From positions 4,898,001 to 4,962,000 of the forward strand of contig NC_090133.1 in assembly GCF_040581485.1 (NCBI RefSeq): a stretch of 64,000 bases of DNA, read 5' to 3'. The position numbers were made by a program, and so were the translations under genes. The stretch comes from Linepithema humile. Its lineage: Eukaryota; Arthropoda; Insecta; Hymenoptera; Formicidae. Positions 37,501-51,200 of the stretch are shown here, piece by piece (positions within the stretch are counted from its first letter, which is position 1; the number at the start of each line of letters is the position of its first letter). The notes beneath the pieces were generated by a model. The model searched no databases. It was not told where the DNA came from and saw only the letters and a program-made list of their open reading frames with translations.

Positions 37501-40500
37501 TCCTCCCTCCCCATTCCTTGCCGCTTTACTTTCCCGATGCTACTATCGGCCGGTCCCTTATGGTCGCACCTTCGCCCGCATGCACCCGTAGTGATTTGCA
37601 CACCGCGCCGATACAGCGTCTGAGAGCGTATACGTGCATTACGCTCCGATCCGGCCGTTAACGACTTCATCAACGACCGACTGATAGCGTAAAAGACGTG
37701 CCGAAGACACGGGCAAAGATAGCTGTCGTGCATGAAAGAAGCGTTCTTCCGGCGGGCACGCTCGCACACGAAGGGAAAATAAAAGGGCCTGGCTGTTTGC
37801 CGAAGAACGCGACCGGCTTCTTGCTCGCGAGCTTTGCTGCTTGGTGTCGGAACTGCGGATACCTTTACGTTGATATAATCTTCACTTTGTAAATGAAAGA
37901 AGTGTCTTCTTCTTTGACATTGAAATAAAAACTGCATGAAAGATAAAAATATTAAGAAAAACTCCTTCTAAATAATTTATGTGTTCGATAAAGATAGAGA
38001 AAGAGACTCCTTATGTACACTTTGAGCATTAGCAATATTTTATAAACGACATCTTCATCACAAATTTTTATAGAATTATTAACTTTAATACACACGAAAC
38101 TTTAGCAATTAAAAATTAATTTTCTATATGCGGTGCTTCAATTTTTTGGGCGCAACTTTTTTTAATCTTCTTATCTTTAAGAATATTTTTACTGTAAATA
38201 AACGCATTTTTTGTGTCATAAAAGAAGACATGAACTACTGTAAAGAGGCCAGGAATTGGCCTCGGCAGCGAATGTTCGACGATGTTACATAATTCACGTA
38301 TGCTCGTTAAGGATTGATTTTACGGCCACTGCGGGGCGAGTGAAAGTCGGCGGGTCGAGGAACTGCCGCAAAAAAGGAGCGCACCTCGAAATTCAAACCA
38401 ACGCAAGTGATTATTCTCATTCGATTCGACGGTGAAATTACGCTGACCTTAGATATCTCAATTATGCTTACATAAGTAAAACTACAATGTTAACTCAACC
38501 GAATGTCATTACAGAACTTTTAAAAATACATAAAATAAAATTTTGAAATATACAAATGTAAAATTTCTCGATGAGCACTTTCTAATGTGTGGTTCAAAAA
38601 AAAATTGACAAACATGATCCGCATTATTTGCATAGACATTAATTTTCGTGGATTCGTTAACTTCTCATTTTCATCTTCTCATTCCGCGCCATACTAATTA
38701 GGCGATAGTTACAGAAATCACGAGAACGCGACTCTGCGAATGAAACTATCGCTATATTTTACTTTTATTACGAACGCTGCATACAGTAATCTGCGTGATT
38801 CTCAGCGCTTCATATGTACGACTATAAATGCTCAATCGAAGGCTGAGAGAGAACGGTCGGCGGACTCTAAAAGGATAGACCGACGATATCGAACGAAGCG
38901 GCGACGACCGACGACCATAGTCTTATCCGGCCGAGAGTGAAAGAAGAAGGCGATGCGGACGAGCGATAAAGAGCAAGATGGGAGAAGCGATAGATAAATA
39001 TATCAAAGCGGATCGGAATGCGCGTCTCATTGAAAGAGGAGGGACCGTCCGGCCGATCGGATGGTGGCGTTGTACCACTGTCGGGCCTCTTAGAAACGCG
39101 CGGCATGAGAAATTGCCGCTTTTCCCACGAAGCGCACAGCGCGCTACCGGGACCGCAGCGCGGCGCGATACAGCCGCAGCCGCGCTGCAACGAAATGCAG
39201 TTGCGCTCGCAAATGCGCCTAAAGGCGCCTCGCGCGTTTATTCGCTCGTTCTCGTTCTCCCTCTCTCTCTCTTTTTCTTTGTTCCTTTCTCTTGTTCCTC
39301 TCGTGCCCGTACGCTCTATCGGAAATATAATTGGCGCTTTGCAAATCTATTAACCGGACCCGCGTGGCAAGTGGCGTTGCCACGGCATTACCACCGCTGG
39401 GCCCTCTCCCTAGAGGCCTCCCTTTCCCTCCCCTACGCACTAATTCATAGTTTCATGCCTTCCCGCTGTTTAAAGACTTAATGGAGGCCGCGCACGCACA
39501 CGCGACCAAAGACCATGTGTGCGTATAAACACGTGAGCGCGCAGAAAAACGATACTGCTTCCGTTGAGGAACACGTCGAAAGTGTTACGGCGTTTGTGTG
39601 CTAACGATATCTCGTGACCTATCGCGTTTCTTCTCTTTTCCCGTACAGTAACCGCGAGAAGATCGTGGAAGATAAAATTAATATGTCGCACTCATATTGC
39701 TATGACGATAAATTTGCAAGAATTACTCAAAATAAAAAATATGTATTAAAGCTAACAAAACCGACCGGTTAATGTTGCGAAATAATTTAAATATATATTG
39801 AAAAATATATCTGAACTTTCATTAAATAATATCTATTTGATCCACTTTTCATAAAAATGAGAGAAAAATGTCGATTTCTAATTTAAAAGATTTTTTTTTT
39901 CTACAAACTATTCTTTAATATTTCTCTAATTACTAGTTGCGTGCAGTTAAAATGAAAGTAGAGATGGACATTTTTTGCCGTATTCCTATTAAAAGAATTG
40001 AATGGCTCGAATAAATATTAATTAACGAAAGCTCAGATATATTCCGAATATATTAAAATTATTTCGCACCGCGTTTGGCTCTTATTAGTCTTAATACACA
40101 CTTTCGTGATTGGGCATCAAAAGAGTCTTTATCTATCTAATGTTCTTATTTACTCATTTTTCATCTGTTTTCGAGCTATTATGATTAAATACTATCTGAT
40201 ACAGCTCGTCCTCTATGCTGAAAGTTTATTTTTACTTTCGTACTTGTACCACCATTCCGCCTGACGGCTTATACAACGATGTTTGCGCGAAAGTCGCTCA
40301 TCCGCGATGCTACGAGGAGGATTGGCTAGATAGAGAGGATGTATTTGAGGCTACCATTAAGGCCGGTGATTGATAATGCCCGCAGACTCGTTCTGCGCCA
40401 TCGCGTCCGTCCGATCAAGGTCTCCCTGGGTGCGCACCGATCGAACAAAAAGCGAAAAGGGCGAGACGGTCGGTCTCGGTGCGCACCGACGCAAACCGAG

Positions 40501-41546
40501 CTGCAAAAAGCGCGAAAGAAACCGCATCTCGGCTGCATTGTCACTGGTCGCCTCGCCGCGAAGCGAGGAGCCCCCTCGCTCTTCTTTCTTACGTCCGCGC
40601 CAGGCAATTACCGCTAACACCGGCAGACGGCTCGGACGCGTAATTATCGGCGAAAGTGATAAACCGATTTCTCCCGGGGCGATCGCCGGCAGAATCGCCC
40701 GGCATTCCTAGATCCTTGATCTAGAGAGGTGTGTGCGGTTAACGTGGCTGACTTTGCATCACCGCAGGTTGCTTTATATCGTTCCATCGTTAAAAAGCGC
40801 GCCGTTGCTATTGATAATTTTGCATTTAATATGCATGATTTATATGATATATGTAGATCTCTAATAAGGCTTCTATCATGCGTTCATCGTTTTGATTAAA
40901 TTTAAATTAATCTTCTTGCATTTTTAGAAAAGTGAATTGAAATACTGTCGTATCAAAATCCTTCGCGATATTTCTTTATTTTTAACATAATTAACAATAA
41001 AATGACCATTTAAATAACAGAAAAAGTCGTCTATTGTCTCGATAAAAAAAGAAATGAGGACGGAAAACGGAAAACGACAGCGTCGTCCACGGCTGACAGG
41101 CGTTATTATCAAAATAACGGCAGGATGATGTAAAAATTGCGTCAGTGTCGTTTCTAACAACAGTAGATACACGAGCAAGTTCTAACAACAACAAAGCAGC
41201 GCTGTTGCGAAGCGCGAGTCGTCACGAACGTCGTGCGACGGGAACGTCCAACTTTTCGTCAGAGCGGACGTCGCGAGTCAAAGGGGTCCTGGCGTGAGCG
41301 TTATTACGAGAACTGCTAGGATAAACAAGCCCGAGTTTCTTTCGCGCGCTTAGGCGTTAAGAAGGCATTAACAGCGCGCGACCTTGCACCTTAACACGCG
41401 CGTTACCTCGTAATAGCGCGCGCGGTTCATAATAGTGCCCGCACCACGGCGGCAGTGACGTGTGAAAGGAAAATTACGGAGATAAAGTAGACGTAGCGGC
41501 GCGAGCGCGAGCGGAAAGGAGAATCTTCCTCTTCGTTATAACGTGC
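34573..41546. other. Non-coding stretch of alternating composition
   Basis: AT-rich to 35220, then GC-rich islands at about 35220-36030, 36480-37000, 37220-37870, 38250-38400, 38820-39680, 40240-40800 and 41180-41550, separated by AT-rich strips. A CGG repeat is at 36393-36420. Nested frames on both strands (38978-39481 +, 38867-39190 minus, 37488-37937 minus) show no paired splice sites. The minus frame 36672-36334 carries a Pro run followed by SREFNIDYLYKLAKVC and a stop; it reads like a protein C-terminus but lacks a clear acceptor. GCCAGATGGCACC at 34913 loosely resembles the CTCF core. Confidence 0.5.
36393..36420. repeat. (CGG)n trinucleotide repeat
   Basis: About nine perfect CGG units with CAG units just before them. 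Minus strand translation gives a nine-residue proline run in the frame 36672-36334. Confidence 0.95.
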
Positions 41547-41622
41547 GGGATAACGTTGTAATGCGTCGTGAACGCCGTCGTTTCTCTCGGGATAACGTCG
41601 TAATGCGTCGTGAACGCCGTCG
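41547..41622. repeat. 42-bp tandem duplication
   Basis: A 34-bp block from GGGATAACG through GTCGTGAACGCCGTCG occurs at 41547 and again at 41589, differing at one position, with unlike 8-bp tails. The 42-bp period keeps frame: on the minus strand it reads as NDGVHDALQRYP and a near copy. It lies in a CpG-rich island that could be a promoter. Confidence 0.9.
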
Positions 41623-42894
41623 AAGCGAACGATCGAAGACAGGCGCACGGGAGGCGCGCGGAACGACGCGGTATACAAAGAGACAAAACGCGAGTTTGTG
41701 CCGGCCGGCGGTCTCTCACGTGCGCTCCCTACGCTTGCACGCGGGATGACAATGCAGCTGCTAACTAGCAAAATGCTAATATTTACTTAACCTTCGACGA
41801 AGGGAGGAAAGCAGTCGTGCTCTTTGTCTCCTTCGCTCCGTCTGCCCGGAATCTAGCGGCGACGCGGACGAAGGAGACGAAGCGGGGCGGAGTGACGCAG
41901 AGGCGAAAGAACGCTATCCTCCGGTGGTATTTTCCGTCGGCCGGTGCAAGCCGTTGCTCCGCAATCCGCGCCGAGAAAAACGTTAGACGGGTATACCGGC
42001 GCGGGCGATGATTCGGCGACTTTCGCAAGCGAGCGTGTTCGCGAGCGTGCGACGCCGAGGAAAAGCAGTCATCAAAGCGGTCTCTTCTTGCTCATCTAGC
42101 CTAGTTTACAACGTTGCGATTTATTTACTCTCGTACACGGACCTTTCGCTGCATCACGAGGAGACAGACGCGCTTGAATTGCGCTACGCGTTACCTAAGC
42201 CCAGTTACGTTCCCGGATTTGAATCAAGAATTTGCTTCACACAAGTTATTTCATGATCTTTTCAAGATTCTATCTCCATCAATTATTTGCAAATAGGCAA
42301 TCATTAGATACTAATGCTAATTCTCTATCTATTTCTCTTTAATAATAATAATTTTGAGAGATTATCTCTAAAGATTACAGCATATTAGATGCTAAGATTA
42401 TTATTACTGAAATGACAGACCTGCAGACTAATATTTATAATAGTCGTGTAATTACCTAACATTTATTCCATTCATCGATAATGAAATTTGCTATCGACTA
42501 TTACTTTTTTTTGTGTCCGTTAAAAGACACTCTAGAATTTTCTTCGAGTGAAAAGCAATTTAATATAAAGGTCGTATTGGAGAGTTAAAATTCGAAAAGC
42601 CGGCCAGCTAATCCGAAAGAGTATTCACACACCGTGTATATCTGGTACAAGCGCATATCATCGCATGGGCATTAACCAGGATGCGAAAATCGCCGGGGCT
42701 GGATTCTCGGATAAGTATCCCCAGTTGAGACTAACGAGCCGCCTTTAACTTCAGTCATCCGCGAGCGAAACAGCCGTCGACACGTCACGTTCCATCGGCA
42801 CGTTTTACGAGCGCGCGCGGCGAACGCTTAGAATTTCGAGAGGCATGCGAAAGATTGTTTTCTGGGTCCCGGGTCGACTAAGCGGCTAAACAAG

Positions 42895-42949
42895 AGAAAG
42901 AGAGAAAAAGAGAGTGAGGGAAGGAGAGGAGGAGGAGGAGGAGGAGGAC
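42895..42949. repeat. Purine-rich (GGA)n / (GA)n tract
   Basis: An imperfect GAGAAAGAGA section passes into seven or so GGA units; all purine on the + strand. Confidence 0.85.
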
Positions 42950-45050
42950 TCGCAAGAGGTTTTCCTTCGGGTCTAGGAAACGTCCGGATATGATAATAAG
43001 CGAGGCTCGCGCCAACGTTGTACGTCGAGCACGATCCGAACCCCTCGGAGCTACGTACCGAGCTCTCGCATCAACGGAGAGAAACCAGTCCTCTTCCCTG
43101 AAGTCGCTGTCACGACCACCGGGAACGTCTCTGTTCCGCGGAACGTCTTTTAAATCTCCTCGCGCCGCGCCGCGGCCGTTGCGAGACGAGAGTCACGCCT
43201 CTTCGATCCGTTCCGCGCAATATGCACCCAATGCTGGAGAGGCGCGCATCACGAGAGGGTAGAAAGATTTCCAGTAAAACCGACTCATTCGCCCGTCCGC
43301 CGCATGATGATATTATTCTAACGAACGCAACGTATGAGCCTTGGGAAACCGATCGTCGGCGAGACGCGATTATTCGCGATCGATAAACGCGCGGGTATCG
43401 AACTAATTAGTGAACGTTAATCAGCGAGCGTTGAATTTTAATCTCGCATATTAAGAGACTTAAAAATTGGATACAAGTCTTATAATTACTTAGCAAAGCT
43501 TAATATTTTCTTCCGTGGCAATAAGATGCCTGTCTCCTACCAAATATTAAAGGGAAGATAACACTATGTACAGAGTGTTTATTTAAGCTTTAGAAAACGA
43601 TTTTTTGAGAATTCCAGATTTTTCTAGTTGACACATTTCGCAAATAGAAAAAAAAATTAAAAACGGACTCTAACGCAACGCGCCATCGCCATCGCAGCAT
43701 TGCAGCGTGATTTCGCATAGATATGAATCGGAAACGAAGGAGCTCTACGAACGATTTTACGTAAATCGTAAATTAGCGCAATAGCGTAAACGAGCGGGCG
43801 GCCGCCGCGCTTTGACGAGCGACGTCGTGCCGGGGCAATTAAGCAAGAGCACGAGAGCGGCGCGGCGGGACGACAGGCGAGCGGGCGAAGGAAGGCGGTC
43901 ACGAGCGCGTCTTCACGCGCGGCGGAGTCTTCAATTGCGCAAATATCTCGGGGAGCCCCCGATGGAAGGAATTAGCATAATGCCGGGAAGCATTAGGCCG
44001 GTGAGCACAAATTGTGCGGCCGGCATCGGGCTCAAAGAGACTGCACGATGGAGCGAGGGGAAAGGGAGAGAAAGAGAGTGAAAGAGAGGGGAAAAAAGAG
44101 ACTCGAGGATGGTCTCAGTACGGTAGATAGGTTGGTAGGCAGGCAAGCAGAGGAGACCGTAACTGCCCGCGTCGTTCGGCCGAGGAAAAGTCGCCAGAGT
44201 GGTTAGCGAAACGAGAATGCCTCTCGCACTCCATCCTACGAACTCGATTTGCCGAGGCCGGCAGCGGCACGTCCCGTTTAACTGCCACTAATCGTTACGG
44301 GAATAAATGCGTCGTTCTCGCTTCTGATCGACTCGCGGGGATAACGTACATAAGAACAATAAAGTCTGTGTCACGTTATATTCGCATTTTACATAGAAAG
44401 AAAAAACTGTGAGTTTTATGCGATATGCAAACGTAAGCTCTCTACCAAGCTACTTTCAAACTATCTCGAAAAATATTTAAAATGTTTAAAATAAATAGAG
44501 TACAGTAAAGAATTTTCCATCAGATTTTGCAGCTATTAAGTAAAAAACTTTGAAAAGAACTGAAAAAAAGATTAGTTAAAAACATTTCTTCAATCCTTGT
44601 TCGTCTTAAATAGGCTATATTTTATCCAAGCAATTTTCTTACAAAATTGTTACTGGGAAAATGTACCATCATGAATAGTGGAAATTTGTAGATTTGAAAA
44701 AAAAGAAGGCTAATTTCAATGCCCATGATTGCCCATCTTTTCGCGATCACAGCAGGCAAGCCGCGCTAACGGCAGGCCGACGCGATCCATCGAAAGTCCG
44801 TCTTGTCCGAACGAGAAAGTGTTGCGAGAAAAGCGGGTTATTATAGGTAGTTACAGGTGGTTACAGGTAGTTGAGAGCGCGGAGCATCGGCGCTCCTTCG
44901 CACTTCCTAAAGGCCGTTCCTCGGAACGCCGAGAGCAGCGGGGCACTCCTTCCTTACCCGTGACGCAACGCAGCATCGCGCCGTCTCCTTTTCGCAAGCC
45001 GCCGCGGTTTGCGCCGATTCCTGCGGTTCAGTGCCCAATATCACTGCTGC

Positions 45051-45051
<1 letters not shown>

Positions 45052-45082
<31 letters not shown>
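45052..45082. repeat. (CGA)n trinucleotide repeat
   Basis: Ten or so perfect CGA units; gives Asp, Arg or Thr runs in overlapping frames. Confidence 0.95.
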
Positions 45083-45085
<3 letters not shown>

Positions 45086-45860
45086 GTACGTTTTCGCGGT
45101 GTGTAACTGACCTATCTCGGGGAAACCTTAGTTGCGCCGCGAGAGAACCGCAGGCCCGTTCGCGATTCTTTCTTTTCCCTTTGGATTCCTGCCTTTGCCG
45201 CCTCGCCGCCTGAGTTGCAATCCGAATGCCCTCGCATTGCACTGACGAAATAGCTGAGCGAGCACGCGGTTGCGCGGGAAAATGCTCTTCGCGAATTTAA
45301 TGCCGCGGGACGCTGACGAAGAAGCGAGTGAACGCTTTGCTCCGCATGGAATTTCCACATCAAGATTTAATCCTCTTACTTGAGAAAATAATAATAATAT
45401 TTTCAGATACTTGAAATTGGCCAATCTATAATTTGGAAATTTCTATAATAATATACATTATATGAAAATTATTTTGTAACTTTTTAATATTAAACTTGAA
45501 TCTAAATTCTGATTATATGCGACTTTTTTGAATACGGTGGCAGGATTTTTGACCAGAATATAAAAATCGCACTACTTTCCCGTCAATTCGCCAATTTCCG
45601 AGCGCTCATAAACGCCATCGCTCGTGAGTCAACGGCCCCGCGAAAGCGGCCAACGTCCGCTTCCATCGAATCCATCGAATTTGCAATCGAATTTGCGACC
45701 TGAGCTCGGATGTCGCCCGTCGCTCGTCTCACCGACACCGATCGCTTGAGAATCGACTCGCGATGCCCAGGCGGCGACGTCGGACGAGCGGTAGTAAATC
45801 TGAATCTCATTGCGCGAGGCGGCAGGACGGGCGACGCGGGGTAGGGGCAATTATGGGAGC

Positions 45861-46020
45861 ATGAATATTTATGGAAACCCGTGCAACACACCGTGTAATC
45901 TTTACGAGACAACAGCCACGGGACGTCGCCCGGTCGGCCGGCGCAGCGCTTCACGGTTTACTTTGTCGGTGCGCGCACTCGCCGAACTCAATTACCCTCG
46001 CGCTCGCACTTGCACAGGAC
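45861..46020 (+). CDS. Candidate first coding exon, unknown protein
   Basis: ATG at 45861 opens 53 codons plus one base and runs to a donor-like GTAAGACGGG at 46021. The peptide starts MNIYGNPCNTPCNLYETTA and continues Arg/Ser-rich. A second frame in the same DNA is also open, the region is GC-rich, and no downstream partner was found. Kept as a weak candidate. Confidence 0.18.
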
Positions 46021-48272
46021 GTAAGACGGGATGAAACACGAGGGGGAAAGATAGAAGATGAGACACGCATCTATCGTTCTCTCTCGCGTCTACGTAAGAG
46101 CGAAGAAGCGATCGATCCCTCGCTTAAGTGGCTATCCTCGACTATACACCGACGGCGGCGATTCGCTGACAAAAGGACGCACGAGATGTCTACGCGCCGT
46201 AGCGAATGCGATCTTTCTCCTCCTATCGTAGCGAAGTTATTCAAGGAGAGATACAGAGAATTGATTTCAACGCGCTGCAAGCGGATAGAGAAATGCATTA
46301 AAGTTGAATAGGATGAAGAGAGACAGCAGAAGTAAACCGAACGCCAGATTTTTCGATCTATCGTTTCAATTTGCGTTAGGAATATCTTAAAATTAGATAC
46401 AATTGTATTGAAATAATTAAGATGCTAAAAGTAAAAGGTAATATTTTTAAAATATTCAACTTAAGCTTGTTTTTAGCAAATGTCATTTTTTTCAGAAAAA
46501 AGATTTTATCCCGATATTATTAATTATTGAATGATTTTTGTGCCTCATCTAAGTTTTGTTGCAAAATTACTTTTACGAAATGGAAGACAATCTTCCGCGG
46601 GAAAAAAGTCGCCGTCGGATTTTCGAGTCTTGTTTTACGCTTTGCGATTTCATTTTATTATTCATATATTATGCTGCGCCCAGTTCTAACGCGCCCTAAT
46701 GCAACCGCTTATTTTGTTGCACCACCTTAGGGCCCCCCGGGCCCAATTGCAAACGACCGAACGATGGCGTGCGGAACGTCGCTACCGTGGATCATCCCGC
46801 CTCGTCGTCTCTCTTTCGCAAGGCACAAATATACACGTAGCGAGCTAGTTATCCCCGTCACGTAATCGCACGCGATAAAATAGCCCGCGGCCCGACAGAA
46901 TGGTCCTCGCATTTACGACGGCGCGCTCCGTCTCTTAATGGCCGCTCCGTCTAATTACTACCCTCGCCTGTAATATGTAATGATCGCTACGCCCGCGAAC
47001 GCCCGTACACTTCGTTTTAGAATTAGTGGCGTAATTGCCCGGTCGCGAATTAGCGGACGTTTATGCAGCGCAACCGGCGCGCTTCAACATTACGCAATTG
47101 TACGGCAAACGAGTATCACGATATGTATGCACGCAAGCCTCTTCCCTTTTTGCTTTTAAACAAGGAATTCGACGCTGTTAAACTAGCTTAACGATATTAC
47201 TCTCGTAGATTATAAATTCTGAATTAGAACTCTAGTCTCGATCTTTCGCAGTGAGAAAAATCGCTGATTTACGATTGCAAGTCCTGCAACTTCTGCTTAC
47301 TTTTGACCAATTTTGCCTTTTGCTCTCGATTCGCTTAATCGAACATCTCTTTTATTTGTTCATTTGTCGTTCATTTTACCTCCATCAAAATATTATTTTC
47401 ATTTTTATTATTGTAAAATTAAAACTAGATTAAAGCATGTTCCATAAAACTAAATGATATAAAAAGAATATCAGAAAAATTATTTTGTTTTAACTTGGTA
47501 ACATAAATAATTTTTGTTTCTCGTATCGAGATAAGTAGTTGACCGTGTTAGGAAAGAAACAGAGAAAAAAGAATTAGCACGCCTACATATATTTTGTCCA
47601 ATTATTTTTAACACAGCGTGATCGCGATGCTATTGTTACGTTCGCTTATTCTCTAATTAGCACGGACGTTACGTGGCTTGTTTTACTAATTAGCGTACTG
47701 TTAGAAGGCTGATCGTCCACTTTCAGACTCATTCAATGGCAGTCATTGAGAACAAGACGTGCATTCTCACTCTGAACGATGTAGAACGTTTAGCGATGTA
47801 GAACGCGGAAATAATTTCTTTTGTAATTATGATTATTATCCGTGGTATTGTTTGCCTTAATCATCGACTTGTTTTCTATCCGTGTGCGATTTGTCAGATA
47901 AATGAGATTTAAGTGAATAATGACAGCTATCGCTAAAAATGTCTTAGAAATTCAAAGACGGAATCTATTATTTTCTTTTTGATATTCTGTTAAAAAACGG
48001 GAACTTTTTTGCAAGTCGAATAAAGTACAAATACACGTATTTTATCGTTAAAATAATTATAATTGAAACAATTGTATAAAAATTAATATTAAGAGAATTA
48101 AATTACTAAATGAGAAGAAAGATAAATTAAATAATTAAAATTAATTTCTACGGCTTTAGCGTACTTAAAAATGATTGAACATATTTGGGAATACGACATA
48201 ATAAACAGAGACTTATTTCATAAAAATGAGATCATGTAGAATCTCAAAGCAGAAATATAAAATGCATCTTAC
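46021..48272. other. Non-coding stretch
   Basis: GC-rich island to about 46350, AT-rich 46370-46600, island 46690-47120, then a long AT-rich stretch 47150-48270. A 12-bp unit CGATGTAGAACG is repeated at 47777 and 47794. No exon is supported. Confidence 0.55.
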
Positions 48273-48290
48273 CTCGTCCCTTTCAAGGGA
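48273..48290 (-). CDS. Candidate 18-nt microexon
   Basis: On the minus strand the sequence reads TTGTTAATTACAG, then 18 bp, then the donor GTAAGATG. The 18 bp are six codons (SLERDE in phase 0), so inclusion would preserve frame as in neural or muscle microexons. The pyrimidine tract is poor, and the core is a near-palindrome (TCCCTTGAAAGGGA), which could be a coincidental or regulatory site. It lies in AT-rich DNA downstream, in minus orientation, of the other minus candidates at 49576-49660 and 51309-51440. Confidence 0.2.
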
Positions 48291-51200
48291 CTGTAATTAA
48301 CAAGAATTACAAGTTAAACTACATTTGCAACGTGATATAGCGCGAGTATTAATTACGATACAATCGGCGACTTCACAAAACTATGTATACCGGACATTTC
48401 TTTTTCGTTGACATTTAGGAATGCAGCTCACGGGAGGAACTCGCAGTCGCGCGCGCGCGATTGCTGATTAAAGCCCCGGGATAATTTCGAATTATCCCTC
48501 TTTTGGTCCGGAAAAAAACGCATTCCTCGCGCCTATCATCTCCGCTCGCGCGTTACGTCTGCGCGCCGCCTTCGCCACTCTACTAAGCACGTCGTAAGTC
48601 AGACGGCGCATTGTTCCCATGATAGTGCACCGCGCGTCGGCCGCGGGTATCGATATGGAATATGCTTTGCAGCCAATTATTATTGCCATTTAGATAAGGA
48701 ACGCAGTTAGTTAAGGCTGGAGACCTCTAACGACCGGGTGTGCGATGTATGCGCCTCGCTTGAATAGAACTAGCGATCTAGAAGAATACAATGCGCCGGG
48801 AAGCTCCTCCAAAAATTAATGTGTTTGAAGAGCTCACGCAGTAATACGCTGAATCACGTAAAGCAAAAATAAATGTATAAATAGCAAATATTGTTTATTA
48901 AATGTTAAGAAAATGCTAATTATCACATTCTAAAAGAAGAGAAGTTATTATTGTTACTATCTCACGACGATATAATAAATATAATAACTAAATAATCAAT
49001 ACATTTTTCGAACTCCAACCGAGTTTTTCGAACCGAGCCGATGGCAAAAGTGTTTACGTAGCGAGACGTAGTTATCGTGAACGAGAGGGTCTGCGCCCAC
49101 GGCGGAGCCCATCGGATGCTAATTCTACGATTGCGATTAATAAGCGGTCCCGTGGATTTAATTATGTCGAAGAGAAGACACCGGCAATCGAATCGCAATG
49201 AGAATTTCGCTGCTCCTTCGCGCTTACTGATTACGGGACTTAGCGAGCGAGAGTCGGAGGAAAGTTTAGCGGTTTCTCACAGTCCGGCAAAAACCGTGAT
49301 CCCGAAGCGTGCGGTCGAGGTACATAATCCGCGCGCAGCCCAATTCAATCGAACGCCTCTTTGTTGCACCATCGGGAAAAGTGCCGAAAGGAATGAATAT
49401 TCGCGCCACCGAGAGGGAAATTTCCCTCGCGATACGTGTAATCGAAAGAGAGAGAAAGAGAGAGGAGGAAGGGTCGTTACACGGATTAGCGCGCGCGGTT
49501 GCATAACGAAGAATATCTCTCGCCGCTGCATCCTCCTCACCCACGTCTTTTTAACGGTCAACGCATGATTCTCACCTCGATCTGCCCACGTGCGCTTTTG
49601 CACGACGCCGAGGGGCACAGCGCTCGTTGCGCCGGCCGGATGATAACCGTCGAGTGACGGCTGGAAAATTGAACTATGCTAAATGAGCCACTCAGCGCCA
49701 AAATGATTCGATTCTCGAGAGTGGATCTCTAGTGTTAACGTAAGAGTTTCCGGAATTTGAATGCATGAAAACTACGATTAACAAGAACCACATTGATGTA
49801 TGTACTAATAATGTTTCTTGTGAAATGTTTTAAAATTAGAGTAATAATTTAATTATTATTATATGTAATAATATATTAAGATTGATAAATCGAAAAATTT
49901 CAGAGAGCAAGCACTTCCAAACTTTTTCCAAGCTTTTAATTTAATTTGAAAATGAATATAGGAACATGTTTTGATGAAAAAAAAATGATAGAAACTTTTT
50001 ATACAAAAACAACGCACAGATACGTTCTTTCGAGCTGGTCATCGAGAATAGCGGTGATGGTCGATAGCTCGCGTGGAAATAGAGTGCCTGCTCTCTCACG
50101 ACGCGGCAAACATGCTCGCGAATCCGCCACTTATGAAAGCTATCGCGTGCTTTTTACGTGCCGGATAGACGAGAGATCGTCTACGGACGACCGTCGAGGT
50201 TCCGGGAAGACGAGGAACTCCTCAAAGTACCATTCTCTCCCCCGTATACACGGCGCAGATCTCATCTCAACGAGCGTTCACGTTACTCGTAGAGTGCCAA
50301 TTCCGGGAAGATCCTAGACGATGATCCTAAGCGCGGACGCGTCTTCCTCATACGTGACATTTGTTTACCGCCGCGAGAACACTCTTCGCCGCTCGCAGCG
50401 AGAACCAACTCTGTCGATTATCGGCGAGCGAGAGAGGATCGACGCAATTGGACGGTGTTATGCATCGCTGAGTCGAGCACCGCATTGTGATTTTTCGCCC
50501 CTTGATAACGCAAACCATCCGATCCTGCCGATACCTCACGATGCAAGGAAATAGGAGTTTATGTATTCTCCAAACTATATGTATTTTGTTAGAAAATTGC
50601 AAACATAAACTTCGTCGAATATGGTCACTATTTACGTTCGTTTAAACTCATTACGTAACATTTTTGGATGGAAAAACGATATTTGTGATTATGAGAGATG
50701 TACCTCCTACTCCCTAAACCACTCGATTATTTCTACGAGAATCCGTATTAGCGTAAAATACATAAAAACCCATGTTGAACATAAACACCGGGCAACATCT
50801 AATATTACAAGTCGTATAGTTTTATGAAATGAGACCGAGTATACGCTCGCGAACGGCCAATTAAACGACCGCACGATGGCCGGGGGGACGTTGGCCGTCG
50901 TACGCGAATAAATCGCGCGCGTGTCCGTACGGCGGTGTGTTGGCGCGCACACACACGCGTACACATGCGCGCGCGGGGCCCTCGCCGCGTCGCTATCTCG
51001 ATAATAGAATGATCTATCTGCGGCGAGCGGCAACAATGAGCGCGGAGCGGGATACCTATTCCGCGCGTCCCGCGCGCTATCGCGGCGGACGGTGCGCGGC
51101 CGGGCACTTGATCTGGAAGCAAGGAATGGTATACCTAACCCAACACAAATAACAATACGGTATTGCCCTCACGTAGCCGTGGCATCGAGGGCTCGGGATC

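Larger units (their letters stand above)
41623..45860. other. GC-rich non-coding stretch
   Basis: Islands at about 41180-42200, 42600-43420, 43650-44350 and 44730-45360 are separated by AT-rich strips. Simple sequence includes a GGA-rich purine tract near 42895-42949 and a CGA repeat at 45052-45082. A donor-like GTGAGCAC at 43998 follows an open frame, but no acceptor or start supports an exon. A threefold GGTAGTTACA-like repeat lies at 44845-44873. No gene is called. Confidence 0.5.

Noticed and set aside
38867..39481. Overlapping frames of 107-167 codons
   Set aside because: GC-rich island, frames on both strands, includes a CT-rich Ser/Leu/Phe run; no exon signals.
43812..43997. Open frame ending at a donor-like GTGAGCAC
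   Set aside because: No acceptor or start codon, and Arg-dominated composition in a GC-rich island.
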